Positions 1 through 11,760 of a DNA stretch of 64,000 nucleotides are shown piece by piece (within the stretch, counting starts at the first letter, position 1; the number at the start of each line of letters is the position of its first letter). The stretch covers positions 51,381,265-51,445,264 of the forward strand of contig NC_079516.1 of assembly GCF_000801105.2 (NCBI RefSeq). Reading direction: 5' to 3'. The DNA comes from Raphanus sativus. Lineage: Eukaryota; Streptophyta; Magnoliopsida; Brassicales; Brassicaceae. The translations under genes and the position numbers were made by a program. The notes under the pieces were generated by a model, which did no database searches, had not been told where the DNA came from, and worked only from the letters and a program-made list of their open reading frames with translations.

Positions 1-790
1 ATGCACAGTGGAGACTGCTAAGTATCCAGAGCTGAAGCATCATCTTCTTGACATCCATACGCAACGGTCTGCAGCTGATCTTGATTTTACAGCCTTTAAC
101 TTGTGATCTTCAACCAAGTGCAAAGAATGGATCAAGCTGAATCACATAGAAGAGGTAGTTAAAGTATAGAAGTCTGGTGTGACTTTTCATGAGCTGGAGA
201 TACTGTTGTGTAACAAATTGAGTTGAGTGCAATAATTTTCCTAGAGAAACAAAATATCAATGTAGCAACATTCTCTCTCATCAGCGTACCGTTGGTCCCT
301 CAAGTGCTTGCTACTTATGCAAAATCCTCCAGAGAGAAAAGATTGTATGCTTTCAGCAGCGAATGTTGGTTCTTGCTACATCTGTAACAGCCGAGAGATA
401 TTCTCTAACATCATAGCCATTGCATCTAGAATTGGTCCAGCATCTCCAACCTTTGGAATATTGACGACTCTGTTACAGTTTGCTACTACTTCAGTTCCCA
501 GATTTGCTACATGAAGAGAAGAGTGCATGCATTTTTCTCAAATGCCTCATATGATATCATCACTAATTGCGCTGAGTATTTCAGCAATAGTATTGCTGCT
601 GAGTGTTCAACTTTTGCAGTTTCAGCAAAGGGAGGAGGTAACCTCTAAAATGCTGAGCTCCATGCTTGGCTATTTAAGCACACTTTTTATGATCACAATC
701 AAAAAGCCACTGAATGATCCGCCTAGAAAGCATCAATTTTACCTCAGAGCAAAGCTCAAAATGGTGATTGGAAACTTGATCAGTACTCCA
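1..790 (-). pseudogene. EFR3-like (EFOP2/At2g41830-type) pseudogene, 3' part
   Basis: Read on the minus strand, this stretch gives pieces that resemble plant EFR3-like armadillo proteins, which help anchor a plasma-membrane PI4-kinase complex. Pieces seen in order: PSMELSILEVTSSL (~680-640), then KCMHSSLHVANLGTEVVANC, then VGDAGPILDAMAMMLENIS (~450-400), VTDVARTN, and near the window edge LVEDHKLKAVKSRSAAD followed by QEDDASALD. The reading frame changes several times and stops interrupt it (for example a TAG inside LK-PSM, and a shift between MLENIS and VTDVARTN), so it cannot encode the protein. Intron positions were not resolved and the 3' end may lie outside the window. Its place beside RPS2 matches the remembered Arabidopsis order At2g41830-At2g41840. 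The family call rests on memory of EFR3 proteins. Confidence 0.72.
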
Positions 791-1206
791 CCTCTCTGAT
801 TGTTTTCTGTGAGTAGAGTTTTAGTCGCAAGCTTCCTGCTACTGATAAAGATCAACGCAGCGGCTTTGATTATTTTTATTTTCCCTGATTTTCTTTTATG
901 AGGATTAGAACCTGAGTTCTTATGATTTTATCCAACAATCGTTGACGATTTTTTTTCTCTTTTCGTCACTGAAACAATTGTTGAAGATAGAATTCTTTTT
1001 CTTTTGGTTCATTATTGGACTATGTTAAAACTCGGTAGAAGAACAATCAAAATAAAATGGTTTTGAAATGAAACAAAAAGATAGAATATTATCCATCTAT
1101 AAAACTGAAAAGTAATGGTTTGGGAAGAGAGTAAAACATAAAGATGCAATCCAACAGAGTTCGACCAAAATCAAAATCAAGGAAAATTCAAAATATTGGT
1201 GATGAT
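791..1206. other. intergenic, with RPS2 3' UTR on its right side
   Basis: AT-rich spacer. The part nearest 1206 should be the 3' UTR of the minus-strand uS5 gene. Nothing else is recognisable. Confidence 0.6.
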
Positions 1207-2215
1207 TTAGGCGGCGGCTTGGTCTTCGACCTCGGTGATGACTTTGGTCGTAGTTCCCTTTGAGGCCAGCAAATCAGTGTACTCCTGGTACGGTGATTTT
1301 TTAAAGCTCGTCTCTTTCCAGAACTCTGGTGTCAGGAATCCATATGTCTTCTGAAGGCAATCAAATGTAGCCTGCAAATCACACGATACAAATGATCAAT
1401 CTCATTGCTGCAAACTGATCAAGTCGTTGCAATAAACACAAACATATAGGTACTAACCAATCATTCAAAGGTTCCCAAGACAACAATAAAAACCGCAACA
1501 CTCTTAACTAAAGGAAGAAAGTTTAGACCTTTACGAAGTTTCCAAGGGTTTTAGTGGACCCCCTGGAGGAAGTGAACACGTCATCAATCCCAGCGAACTG
1601 AAGAACCTTCTTAGGAACCCTAGCCGCCACAATCCCCGCACCTCTGGGAGCAGGCACCATCCTCACCGTAACTGAACCACACTTCCCCGTAACCTTACAA
1701 GGAACCGTATGCGGCTTCCCAATCTTGTTCCCCCAGTAACCTCTCCTCACCGGAATCACAGACAGCTTCGCCAGTATGATCCCTCCTCTGATCGCCGTGG
1801 CAACCTCCTTGGAGCATTTCACTCCCAAACCGACATGCCCGTTCGTGTCTCCGACAACGACAAAGGCCTTGAACCTCGTCCTCTGACCGGCTCTGGTCTG
1901 TTTCTGAACCGGCATGATCTTCATCACCTCGTCTTTCAAGGTGGGACCGACGAGGAGGTCGATGATCTGGTACTCCTTGACGGGGAGAGAGTGGAGGTAG
2001 ATCTGCTCGAGCTTCTGGATCTTTCCGTCTTTCACGAGACGGCCGAGCTTGGTCACTGGCGTCCACTTCTCCTCCTCCGCGGGACGTCCTCCGCGTCTGC
2101 CTCCCCTTCCTCTTGGACCACCGCGACCACCACGGTCGCCACGACCTCCTCCGAATCCACGTCCGAAACCACCACGTTCTCCGACGGCGCCACGTTCTCC
2201 GCCACGTTCCGCCAT
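1207..2215 (-). CDS. RPS2: 40S ribosomal protein uS5 (RPS2)
   Basis: Cytosolic small-subunit ribosomal protein uS5, near the mRNA entry and decoding side of the 40S subunit. Two exons, 2215-1529 and 1371-1207, joined in phase 0 (donor AAG|GTCTAA, acceptor GCAG|GCTACA), give 283 aa, close to the usual ~285 for Arabidopsis RPS2. Residues ~5-45 are an RG/GGR-rich tail typical of eukaryotic uS5. The S5 double-stranded-RNA-binding domain ([36 protein letters not shown]) and the S5 C-terminal domain follow. Exon 2 begins [18 protein letters not shown], the conserved C-terminal block. The ATG at 2215 directly precedes AERGGERG. The promoter carries telo-box and site II elements. The neighbouring polygalacturonase is also minus-strand. 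Arabidopsis At2g41840 is the syntenic match. Confidence 0.97.
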
Positions 2216-2277
2216 TTTCGAGAGTTTTTGTGTTGAGAGTTTGGAGTCGCTGCGATAAGTGTAAGCGTGAGCAAGCG

Positions 2278-2385
2278 AAAACCCTAGGCGTTTGTATTAT
2301 ATATGTTTTACGAAAGGGTTCTAGGGTTTCTAAAGGCCTTGCCTGGGGGTTTGTTTGGTAACACTGGCAATGGGCTTGTGGCCCA
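2278..2385 (-). promoter_or_regulatory. RPS2 promoter: telo-boxes and site II motifs
   Basis: Two AAACCCTA telo-boxes lie upstream of the uS5 start, one on the plus strand (2278-2286) and one on the minus strand (2322-2329). Two site II-type elements follow, TGGGCT at 2371-2376 and GGCCCA (TGGGCC on the minus strand) at 2380-2385. This combination is known for plant ribosomal-protein and growth-linked promoters bound by TCP and telo-box factors. The motifs are seen directly; activity is inferred. Confidence 0.7.
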
Positions 2386-2390
2386 ATTTA

Positions 2391-2807
2391 ATCCTCGGCC
2401 TGGCTTCTATCACAATGAAAATGAATAATACTAGGCGATTGAGTGTAATTGATCTAGTAATCATATGTTAAGAGTCGAGTAATAGAACTGACCAGACAGG
2501 TCTCATTTTTCACGTCTTTAAATTATAATATTGAGTTACGCATCTTACTTTAATCACAACAAAAAATACCATTATTAAGGTCCATAACCACTTCAGAATG
2601 TATTCATGAAATTTTAGACAAACAATAGTATGTAGTATACAATTAACCAATATATCTCTTGAAACATGTAGTTTATGTGTATATTTATACTATGTCTTCA
2701 TAACTAGACAATGTTTTAAACTAATTCAGTGTCCGCCATGTATATATCGACAAGTATATGTGTATATTAATATTACTGTATACTCCGTAGCTATGTGTGT
2801 TTGTTAA
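2391..2807. other. intergenic, AT-rich
   Basis: About 400 bp between the RPS2 promoter and the polygalacturonase stop codon. It should include the polygalacturonase 3' UTR. No other feature seen. Confidence 0.55.
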
Positions 2808-4989
2808 TTAAGTGGATTTGCACTGAGGGAAAACAGTGCCTTCATCCATCACATTAGCATTGCTGCAGCTTCCTTTTCCTCCTTTAATGTTTACTTTGTC
2901 AAGCACAATCTCTTGGCATGGATAGTTCTTGCTACAGTTCAACGTTATTGCTATGTCCGATGCGCTTGTGCCACTTATGTTCCGGTACACCACGTTTTTC
3001 ACTTGGACTGCGGATGTCTGAAAATATGTAGTATAGTGTGATTAGATGCAAAAAATATCTATCACCATGAGTATTATAAGTTTTGATCAGATTCGAGCAA
3101 ACCTGTTCGGTGCATTTACTCTTGTCGCAATAATCTTGGTCGATTATGATTGGATTTTTTACATTGTCCATCTGAATGTTCTGAAATATGATATTGCTAG
3201 CAGTTCCTGACCCTCCCTGCATTGAGTGTTAGGTTAAATAGCAAATCAGAAAAAGTGTGGCAAATGTGAGAAGGCTAGTCTGTGAGTTTCACCTGATATG
3301 TTTTGATCCTAACTCCATTTTCTGTTCCGGAAAGCTTAGCACCATCTACAGTCACACCTGATACAAATGCCTTTGAGTTGTCATCTCCTAAGCTCCCGAT
3401 GCTGATCATATTTCAAACGCAAATATAACATTTTCTAATAACTTTTGATGATTAAGGTTGAAAAAGTTAATTATATATACTGAAAACAGTTAATTGATTA
3501 TATACCTGATACCATGACCAGGGCCGCAAGTTAAATCATTGATTTTAACATTTTGTGATCCAGTTTCAATAGATATACAATCATCACCTGTATATAAAAA
3601 GTAATAAATAAGATCAATCTCCATAAATTATAATGATAAACCCCTAAACTTTAGTTTCTTTTTTATGCAAGCAACTTTTTCTAATCAAGGGGGACGTAAA
3701 TGGATATAATAATTAGTAACCTGTTCCAATGATGGATTTGGAGATTTGGATGTCTTGACTGTTAGTGATGTGAATACCATCGGTGTTAGGACTATCAGCA
3801 GGTGCAGTGACCTCAACATTTGAGACCTGAACGTTAGAGCATTTCTCAATTGAAATCTGAATCTGTTGCGCATTTCTCACCCTCAGATTATTCACTTGCA
3901 AATTCTCTGAGTTGTAGAAAGTAAGAGCCTGCATATAAAGAATATTTTCATGTAAAAAAGTTATCCAATATAATCAAAACCATCATCATTATTATATATG
4001 AAAAATATCGTTAGTATTTCAACGTACCGTTGGTGCGTCTGTGCATGGCTTCATAAAAAAGATAACAAAAAAACATCAATATCTTCAATAAATGGATTGT
4101 ATTATATAAAGATGACAGGTATATGTATATTAATTAAATAGAACATTTACACACACACCTTAGCTTCGTTCCGTTTGCATGAGTTTTGCCACCACGTTTC
4201 GCCATTTCCATTGACAGTTCCGGTGGCGCCACCGTCTACAGATAGACTGTTAATGCTATCAAACGTAATCCATTTGCTGATATCTTTGTAATCCGATCGC
4301 TTTTGAGATGCCGATAACGTTCCGAATATCTGCCGTAACATTCACCAAACGCTCATTTAATTTATATATTCAAATCCGTATGTGTGATCATATATATAGT
4401 ACAAATAGTCAACTATGTACTTCACCTGAATGGTAAGGATTGATTTGCATGGACCATTTAATCGAATAGACTTGAGGAAGTAAGTCTTCCCTTCAGGAAG
4501 TAAGAGATTAACGGCTCCACTTGAAGAACATGCTTTATTCCATGCATTTACAAACGCCTGGTCATGCATGCATGCATGGATCATTAGCACAAATAACGTA
4601 TACGTATACATGACCGTCTCGTGAGTTTATTTAGAAGCTATATAGATATTTCGATGGTATAAGATGAATATAATATATGGATATGAATCCTGATCCTAGG
4701 AAGTATGTGTATATATATGCATATATACCTGCGTGTCATCGGTTATTCCATCTCCTTTAGCTCCAAAATCAGAAACACTAACGGTGGTTGGAGGCCGGGA
4801 AGAGACTCTTGCAAAGCTTTTCAAACGTGTGATACCATCTCTTCGCTTGATTAAGCTATAGGATTTGAACATTCCATAAGAATGATGATGATCATATCCA
4901 TTAATGCTGCTTCTTGAAGCTTCGCACCATGAAAGCATCAAAAGAGCCCATAATAGGAAGCCGGTTAAAAATTTGCAACAACAAGCCAT
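2808..4989 (-). CDS. ADPG2: Polygalacturonase, ADPG2-like (GH28)
   Basis: Secreted endo-polygalacturonase that hydrolyses pectic homogalacturonan. Arabidopsis ADPG2 (At2g41850) acts in silique dehiscence, anther dehiscence and organ abscission. Nine exons were read: 4989-4729, 4557-4426, 4329-4159, 4048-4028, 3928-3721, 3587-3506, 3401-3293, 3216-3103 and 3017-2808. All have GT/AG borders and consistent phases. The product is 435 aa against ~433 in Arabidopsis. It has an N-terminal hydrophobic signal peptide ([17 protein letters not shown]). All four GH28 active-site motifs are intact: NTD (~243-245), GDDC (~265-268), GPGHGIS (His ~289) and RIK (~323-325). Exon 4 is only 21 nt and encodes PCTDAPT. 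The ATG at 4989 was chosen because the signal peptide starts there. No disruption seen, so the gene looks functional. Confidence 0.95.
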
Positions 4990-5104
4990 TGAGGTTGGTA
5001 AGGAACACAAGTCGTTTTTGGGAGTAGAGTGAGAAAGGTTTATGTTTGTGATTCTTGTCTTCCTGTTGGTTTGTTTTTGAGATTCTTAAGCGTCGACGAA
5101 CGTG

Positions 5105-5112
5105 TATTTATA
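5105..5112 (-). promoter_or_regulatory. TATA box of the ADPG2-like gene
   Basis: TATAAATA on the minus strand, about 115 bp upstream of the polygalacturonase ATG. This leaves room for a leader of roughly 85-90 nt. Confidence 0.6.
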
Positions 5113-5760
5113 GGCAATCAAAAGGAACAGTAAAAGTTTGGTTTCTTAAGCTTGAATGAGTTCGAGGTATGAACTGAAATTGAGATTGTCACGTAAACAC
5201 TACTTTAGGTATCTATATAGTGTATGTATTTTTCTTTCATTTAGAGTTTCATACTTTTACGCTCTCTCTTGTTTAATTTATTTATTGATTTATGTTGTCT
5301 CTTAGCGGACCATGCTTATCGTATTTTCTGCAAGAAACATCGCTTAATGATTTAAGGTAATTGGAGGTTTTTTATTCTTACAGGTACACTTTCATATTCA
5401 AGAAAATTGAATGTCAAGTTGTGAATTAAACATAGACCGAAGAAAATTATTGTGACGAACGATGGGTTTATAATGTTGCTATGAGCTTGCAAGTTGTAAC
5501 AATTAAAATTAGTGCATTCATCATAAGTCTGTCACATGAGTATCATCATTAATCAAGAATTACTAGCCAGTTTTCTACATCTTCTCATAGCAGAGTGCAT
5601 GATGTGCCGTTTTTTCTTATATATGTTTAATAACTATAAAAGTATATAAACCCAAAAGTTTATTAAAGGATATATATAAAATATAAACTCATATGTTATA
5701 TTCTCAATTTCGAATTCACGTGCAAGATGCATAATACGAAACAGGTGTTATTGGAAAAAG
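5113..5760. other. ADPG2-like upstream region
   Basis: AT-rich sequence upstream of the polygalacturonase TATA box, up to the SINE target duplication. It presumably contains promoter elements, but none was assigned. Confidence 0.5.
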
Positions 5761-5776
5761 AAAAACAGTCGTAATT

Positions 5777-5990
5777 AACCGGTGGTGGTGGCCTAGTGGC
5801 GCTTGAGGGAATTGAGAAACCCAATAAGGTGAATCCGGGTTCAAACCCCACCGGCTACACGGATATGAGTTATTGCTTTCGACTCATTTGAATGCCCAGG
5901 AAAGGGTCTATCCGTAAGATGTACCTCTATCCGGGGGTTAGACTTGTGTCATCATTGATCCGGATTTAATCCTTTATAGTTTACAAAAAA
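5777..5990 (+). mobile_element. tRNA-derived SINE, complete, with target duplication
   Basis: A ~214-bp element with an internal RNA polymerase III promoter: an A-box-like TGGCCTAGTGG at 5789-5799 and a B box GGGTTCAAACC at 5837-5847, followed by a tRNA-unrelated body and an A-rich 3' tail. It is flanked by a perfect 16-bp direct repeat (AAAAACAGTCGTAATT) at 5761-5776 and 5991-6006, the target-site duplication made by LINE-assisted insertion. The GGTGGCCTAGTGG head matches what I recall of crucifer SINE families; the exact family name was not assigned. A related copy lies at 29098-29309. Confidence 0.9.
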
Positions 5991-6006
5991 AAAAACAGTC
6001 GTAATT

Positions 6007-7725
6007 TCGTGTACTATGTAGAATATGCGTAATTTTAGCAAAGAAAAAACGAATGTAAAATGTATATTTTTGGTGCATAACGAACTTATATGTTCGTGTA
6101 TGTTCAAATTGAAATGACCATAACTACCGATCACGTGACTGCCGCATTTTCTTCCGTTTTGATCTCATTGCTTATATTGAAAGAAAGAATTTTTGGTGTT
6201 TGATTACATAATAGTCAAAATATCAACGTCATATTGTATTGGACTTTCTGTTTGTTTGTCAAGTTGGGCCGTTATTGGCTACTAAAATGCATATTTTTTG
6301 CTGATCCCATCACCCACGTAAATCGGTTTATTAGTGAATGGATATCAATCAAATCATGAATCTGACCTTTTAAACCCCAACAAAGAAAAAAACGGAAACA
6401 CAAATTGCACCAAAGAAAACTACGTACGTATAATTCGACCATAGTTCTGCGGCACACAAATTGCGTAAGAATGCCAAGTTTGGCGCAGCACGTGAAACTT
6501 TATTAGAGTTAAGATTTAAGAACATGCATATGTGAACATGTTTTTCCCGTTGAATAAATGTTCACGTTTTAGCTGTTTTTTTTTTAAATTAGGTTTTTCA
6601 TTTTTGTCAAAGATGATTTTTCGTTTGTGCAGTATTTGAAATTAACACGTGGTCAAAATCTCAATGCCGTTTAACATGTGATTGAACAGTCAAACTAGAG
6701 AGTTAAGAATCGTGCATGAACCTCAGATTTGTAATATGGACAGTAGGTAATTATCGACTATACAAAATATATAATATTGATGAATCTTATAGACGTACAT
6801 AAAATGGAAACGTATTTACATGATACAGAAATATCATAAAGCATGTGTAAAGCTTGCTTGAAAGACTCGAAGGTATGGACGAAAGCATGACTTCTAACTT
6901 CTTGGAAACTTTCCTGGTTGTTGCTATAAGTTTCCTTAATTATAGGTTCTTGTTCATCCTTTGAAGAAAATTATGTGATGTATAGGATTCAGCATGCTTA
7001 TTATTTTTTTTGGAGATCTTATGTTATAATTCACGCTTAAGAGATTTCAACGTTTAGTGTTACTCAATATAAAACTAGACATAAATTATTTAAATGAATA
7101 TTATTGAACCCAAATGAATATTTTTTTGTATATTGAGTCGTTGCAAAACATTTCAGGAAACTTGTATTCTTTGGATACATACTATATAATATATTTTATC
7201 TCCTATACATACATACAATTATAATATAACACAAGTAAATCTCATACCACAGCAAAATATAATATAATACTCACATCTTTAACATAAAATGTATCCAACT
7301 ATGTCCATCCATAATCCAAATCTTCACACGAGGAATTGGATAAGGCTCTAATTTTATATCCAATATGTCCATCCATATACAGATATCCACAGACAAACAT
7401 CATTAAAATGTATTTAGTTTATTCTGAAAACAGAAATTCAAATAGAATTATTTGTTGGACCAATGTTATAGTTTTCTTTCTTTTTCCAATTAATTATATA
7501 AATCAAACCGAAAACGGCATCAAATGTCAAATACAAATTTGAATCAAACAAAATGTCCATCTTACACCAATTGCATCGCTTCGACCAACTGAACCAGCAC
7601 ATTCCGCAAAGGAACTCAACCCTCGTTAGAATACCGATTGCCTTTCTGAACACTTGATATTACCCACATGAACGTTGGGTTTGACCTTGTTTCCTCGGTT
7701 GCCGGATTTCCCATGACATCGCCTG
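6007..7725. other. intergenic, AT-rich, no gene seen
   Basis: 1.7 kb without a convincing coding frame. Short open frames have biased composition and no recognisable domain. Confidence 0.6.
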
Positions 7726-7728
7726 TTA

Positions 7729-8003
7729 GACCATCAGCAACAGCGTAACTCTCGGACTCGATAACCCAGGTAAGTATTTATATTATTTTATTATTTTTAA
7801 TTTTTGTTCAGTTAAAAGAAAAAAAAAACTAATCGCGGGTCCCCACGTGGCGTGGGACCCGCACACAGTTACGAATTTGTCGAAAAATTGATCATTCGCT
7901 AAAGATTAAAATGGCACGTATTCTTAAATTATATGGGTCCCACAGATTATTATAATGACTTTAATACTAAAGATTTTGTTAAAAATCAGCGTTGTGGATG
8001 GTC
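7729..8003. mobile_element. MITE-like element with imperfect TIRs and TTA duplication
   Basis: The left end GACCATCAGCAACAGCG (7729-7745) and the reverse complement of the right end, GACCATCCACAACGCTG (7987-8003), form imperfect terminal inverted repeats. Each is flanked outside by TTA (7726-7728 and 8004-8006), compatible with a PIF/Harbinger-type 3-bp target duplication. The ~275-bp body has no coding capacity. It contains a strong GC-rich palindrome at 7835-7862 with a CACGTG core. The superfamily is inferred from the TSD only. Confidence 0.6.
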
Positions 8004-8006
8004 TTA

Positions 8007-10514
8007 TATATACAAGGTATTTTGTTTTACAGTTACCAACATTTTAGTTTTAATGCATCCACCTTACAGGCCATTCATATCAATATATTTAATTTATTTG
8101 ATACATTCGTTTTTTGTAATATCTTGTAAATAAATCTTCCATAAAAACATAAATTTGTATTTTTGATCATAAAACAATTATAAACTATGACAAAATATTA
8201 TTAAAATTTTATACTTAATTTTGTTGATATTCTGAGACTTGGAAACCCAATAGAACAAATAATTATAAAAAATCTCTATTTTAATTTTTTTAAATACATT
8301 TTAGATTTTTTTATTATTAATTTTTCACATTTGAGATTTTTCTTCGCCTTTTTCTCAATCAGGTTAATCATCTTCTGTAACTCCAAACCCCTTGTATATT
8401 TTTAATGGCTACATATTTTTTCTTTCATTTCTGTTTTGTTACTTATTAATTGCTACAATATTTTGGTTCAAAAACTTTTTCTCCATCTGTAACAATTAGT
8501 GAAATAGGTAACAGAGTATTCCTAAAGATAAGCCACAAAACAGATGTGCAAAACAATTTACAGAGAAAAGAAGTTGATAAATACTTTGTTACCTTATTTG
8601 TTGATAATTTTTTTGTTTCCAATTCTTTTATAACTTTGGACACCAGAGTATACATGGTATTTAGGCTCTAGGTACAATGTAGGCCTAGTATGGTGAAGTG
8701 AAACTGTGAGAATAAAAAAACAAAGGAAGTGCATCAAAAATATATTGATAATCATAATATTCGAAAATAAGAGAATATAGAAAAAAATGAAGAGTAATAC
8801 GGTGGAGTTTGACGGTGATTGCAAATTATATAAAAAGAAAGTAGTTTGAAAAAAAAGAGAATAGGTGGTTTGATTGAATTGCTGAAAATAAGGATGAAGA
8901 AAAACAGTTCAATCAAATTTTTTTGTTTTTATAAATGAATGCTATGTGTCAGATTTTTATTGGCAATATGATTTGTACTTTAGTAAATAAATGATGATTT
9001 TGCAAACAATTCCAGTTAGAGCGACTCATAGAAATCATCTCCCCCACAAAAAACAAACCATAAGGAGTATACCTATCACCAAACCAACAACAAAATATAT
9101 GAATTTGTACGTTATCGTGGAGATCAAAGATATTAGGGAAAGAACACCAAAAGACAAGGAGACCTCGTCAACATATCTACTGAACGGATACCAGTGATGG
9201 CATCGACAACTGAACAGCCTTGACTAATAGATGGATCATGAAAGTTACATTGTACCACGACTGTATCGTTATCGTCTCTATTAGCCGCCGTCTTCATGAA
9301 AACCAGAACCATGAGGAACACGTTTATTATAAGTGTGTGGAGAGCAGGTGAGAGCAACTCGTATATGCGAGCAATCAAAACGAAGATGAGGAGACATCTA
9401 CAAGCGGATACATCAATGGAGGAGGAGACATCTTCATCAAAGATCTACGAGTAGCAGATCCAAAACGAGGTGATGCTCTTCATAGAGCAATTTCTTCTGG
9501 TAAATTCTAATTTCAGAGGCATTCATCCACCTACACATTTCTTCGATCAAAAGCAAGGACGCTTATAGTATATGTTTTGATTCTGTTTGCAGTGGTGCAA
9601 CTTGCAGGTCGAAGTGAGAAGAGAATTGAGAAGAGAATTTGGATTTATGTTTTTCTTAATTATTTATCGATCTTCTTTTTTCTTTAGAGAATTTGTGAGA
9701 TATTGATATTGTAGCAAAATATTCACTAAATGACTATGTAATAAAGTGAAGCTTGGATGTGACAATTTCACATAGAAATTGACCATATGCTTCTTCTCCG
9801 CGTGTGGGTACATCAAAAGAGATTTACAAAATCATTTTATACTATATTTGTTACATAAATAGTACATAATAGTTGATTATGGTTATTGTTACTTGAAGTT
9901 AAAAAAAAAAGAAATGGTGGAAGAGATGAGGAAATAATGGACGGTAACAATGATGTAAAACATGACAATAAGGATGATGAGACAACTGTGATAGGTAGAA
10001 TAACAAAAAACACAATACATGTTGTGTTAAAACCTATTATATTAATCTAAAATAGAATAAAAACAGTAAATTATTCATTTTCAGTCATGTTTAATAAATG
10101 ACAGGCCAGAGAAAAAGTGTATTAAACCAAAGTGATGGAGAATAAAAAGAGGGATATGATTCAATACAAAGTGGTGGTGAATATTAGAACTTAGGAAGTT
10201 GTTATTGGTCTGTATATTTTAATGAATTTGGAAATCTAAACGAAATCTAGTATTATTGGTTTTATGATTTTGAGACCCATATTTAAATATAGTGTTATTA
10301 GTTTTGTCATTTATAAATATATTTTGAAGTCAAGTATTATTCAATTACAATGATTTATCTAAAGATTTGATTTGTATTCAATGGATTTGTGAGTACTTTT
10401 AAAATCAAAATACAAATGAACAAATATCTATTTGAACTTTGTTATTTTTGCTTGGATTTGTATTATTGGGTTTTCTTCAAATTCTATAATAAAACAGATT
10501 ATATTATGTGCACG
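8007..10514. other. long intergenic stretch, no gene seen
   Basis: 2.5 kb of AT-rich sequence. A minus-strand frame at 9378-9133 is open for ~80 codons but resembles nothing I recognise. Probably old transposon or relic DNA. Confidence 0.55.
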
Positions 10515-10880
10515 AGGAAAGCTAAACCACATCAGTAGAACTACAACCTCATCAAAATTTATCGTGACATAAGTTATTTTCCAAGTTTCCTTCCTCATGA
10601 CTTCCTGAATAGCAGGAATATGTGTGGATCCACCAACAAGGACCACTTCGTCAAATATCATTAAAGTTGACTTTTCCTAAAGTTTAAAGATTTACATGTC
10701 AAAAAGTGTAAACACAATTCTTCAAATTTATTTTTGTTGTATTTGTAAAACTTATGTAGTGCTTGATTGTCTTTACAAAACATCAATGCTCTCATCCTTC
10801 TTGAAATTTGAAATAAGCCAATCATTAATTCTCTCCATTGCAAAACTCAAAATCCAACCAATAAATCTCTTCACATAAAA
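10515..10880 (-). pseudogene. HSP70 (plastid-type) gene fragment
   Basis: Minus-strand pieces match the second half of the HSP70 ATPase domain. From ~10850 the translation reads ERINDWLISNFKKDESID, then QALHKF, then KFEELCLHFL. After a collapsed stretch comes DEVVLVGGSTHIPAIQEVMRK (10650-10590), matching the HSP70 signature usually written DEVVLVGGSTRIPxVQ. It ends VTINFDEVVV, like VTVNPDEVVA in chloroplast HSP70. Frame changes and missing segments make it non-functional. It lies far from any intact HSP70 and does not belong to the remembered syntenic order, so it is probably an inserted fragment. Confidence 0.75.
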
Positions 10881-11409
10881 GAAAGTGTTTTCTAGATTAA
10901 CGTCTGTTTGCATCTTCGGAAACTACTCTTGTAAATTCATTTGGCTGGTTTACATGAAAAGGGGAGACGGAAGAAAAAATATATATCTGATCAACGGTTT
11001 AGAAGGTATAAGAGTAGAAATTGTTTAACTTCTTAGATATTATCCGTAAAGTGATTTCACACATATCATGTCCACAATTATTTTCATCAAAAAATGTGAC
11101 ATGATATACTAAAATAGATAAAATAGCTTATAGTTAAATGTGACATGACATATTATATTTGATGTTAATTTCAATTTTTGGTAACTTTTGATAATTTGGT
11201 AATAACTCATAAATTATCATTAAAAATCTATTCAAATATGTCATTAAATAATATGATAGTAGAAATATAAATATTTTAAATTTTTCGAAATATTATTTTA
11301 AGTATATTTTAAAATACATTTTAAATGATGTTTGATTGTGGATATCATTTGGGAAGAGAACGATCTGTTTTGAAACATTTTTGGAGAGAAAACGATCTGT
11401 TTTGAAATA
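10881..11409. other. intergenic, AT-rich
   Basis: About 530 bp between the HSP70 scrap and the LINE scrap. Nothing recognised. Confidence 0.5.
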
Positions 11410-11760
11410 TTTTTTGGTTTCTTGCAGTCCAAATAGCCCATAGTAACCATGGGGCTAGAGGGCAGGAGCCAAGACCAATAGGAGGTAGAGTAACTGCACG
11501 GAGGAGTCTTTGTCATGCTTGATCGAAATCGTTCAGAGGCAATGAACTGAAACCGCCAGAGAAAGATACTAATTCCCAAACTTTACTCGCATAGGGACAT
11601 TGAAAGAACAAGTGTGTAATTGTTTCAGACCCCCACAATGAGTGCATTTAGTTCCTGATAGAACTTGTCTTGCTTCTAATCTTTCTCCTAACGGGAGTGC
11701 TCTATGTTTGATCTACAAAGAAGTAAATATGTTGACCAGAAATAAACAAAGAGATAAATA
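11410..11760 (-). mobile_element. LINE fragment (zf-RVT C-terminal domain)
   Basis: On the minus strand the sequence reads IKHRALPLGERLEARQVLSG, then TKCTHCGGSETITHLFFQCPYASKVWELV across a one-base shift near 11630. This is the zinc-binding zf-RVT region found at the C-terminus of plant non-LTR retrotransposon polyproteins (C-x2-C ... H-x4-C pattern). Downstream WLLWAIWTARNQKIFQN continues the typical pattern. It is frameshifted and lacks reverse-transcriptase and endonuclease domains, so it is a dead remnant. Limits are approximate. Confidence 0.78.

Noticed and set aside
1709..2236. 175-codon open frame antisense to the uS5 exon
   Set aside because: Shadow of a GC-biased RG-rich coding exon. 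The opposite strand gives a full, spliced uS5.
9133..9378. Minus-strand frame of ~80 codons with a hydrophobic segment
   Set aside because: No recognisable domain or conserved motif, and set in transposon-rich DNA.
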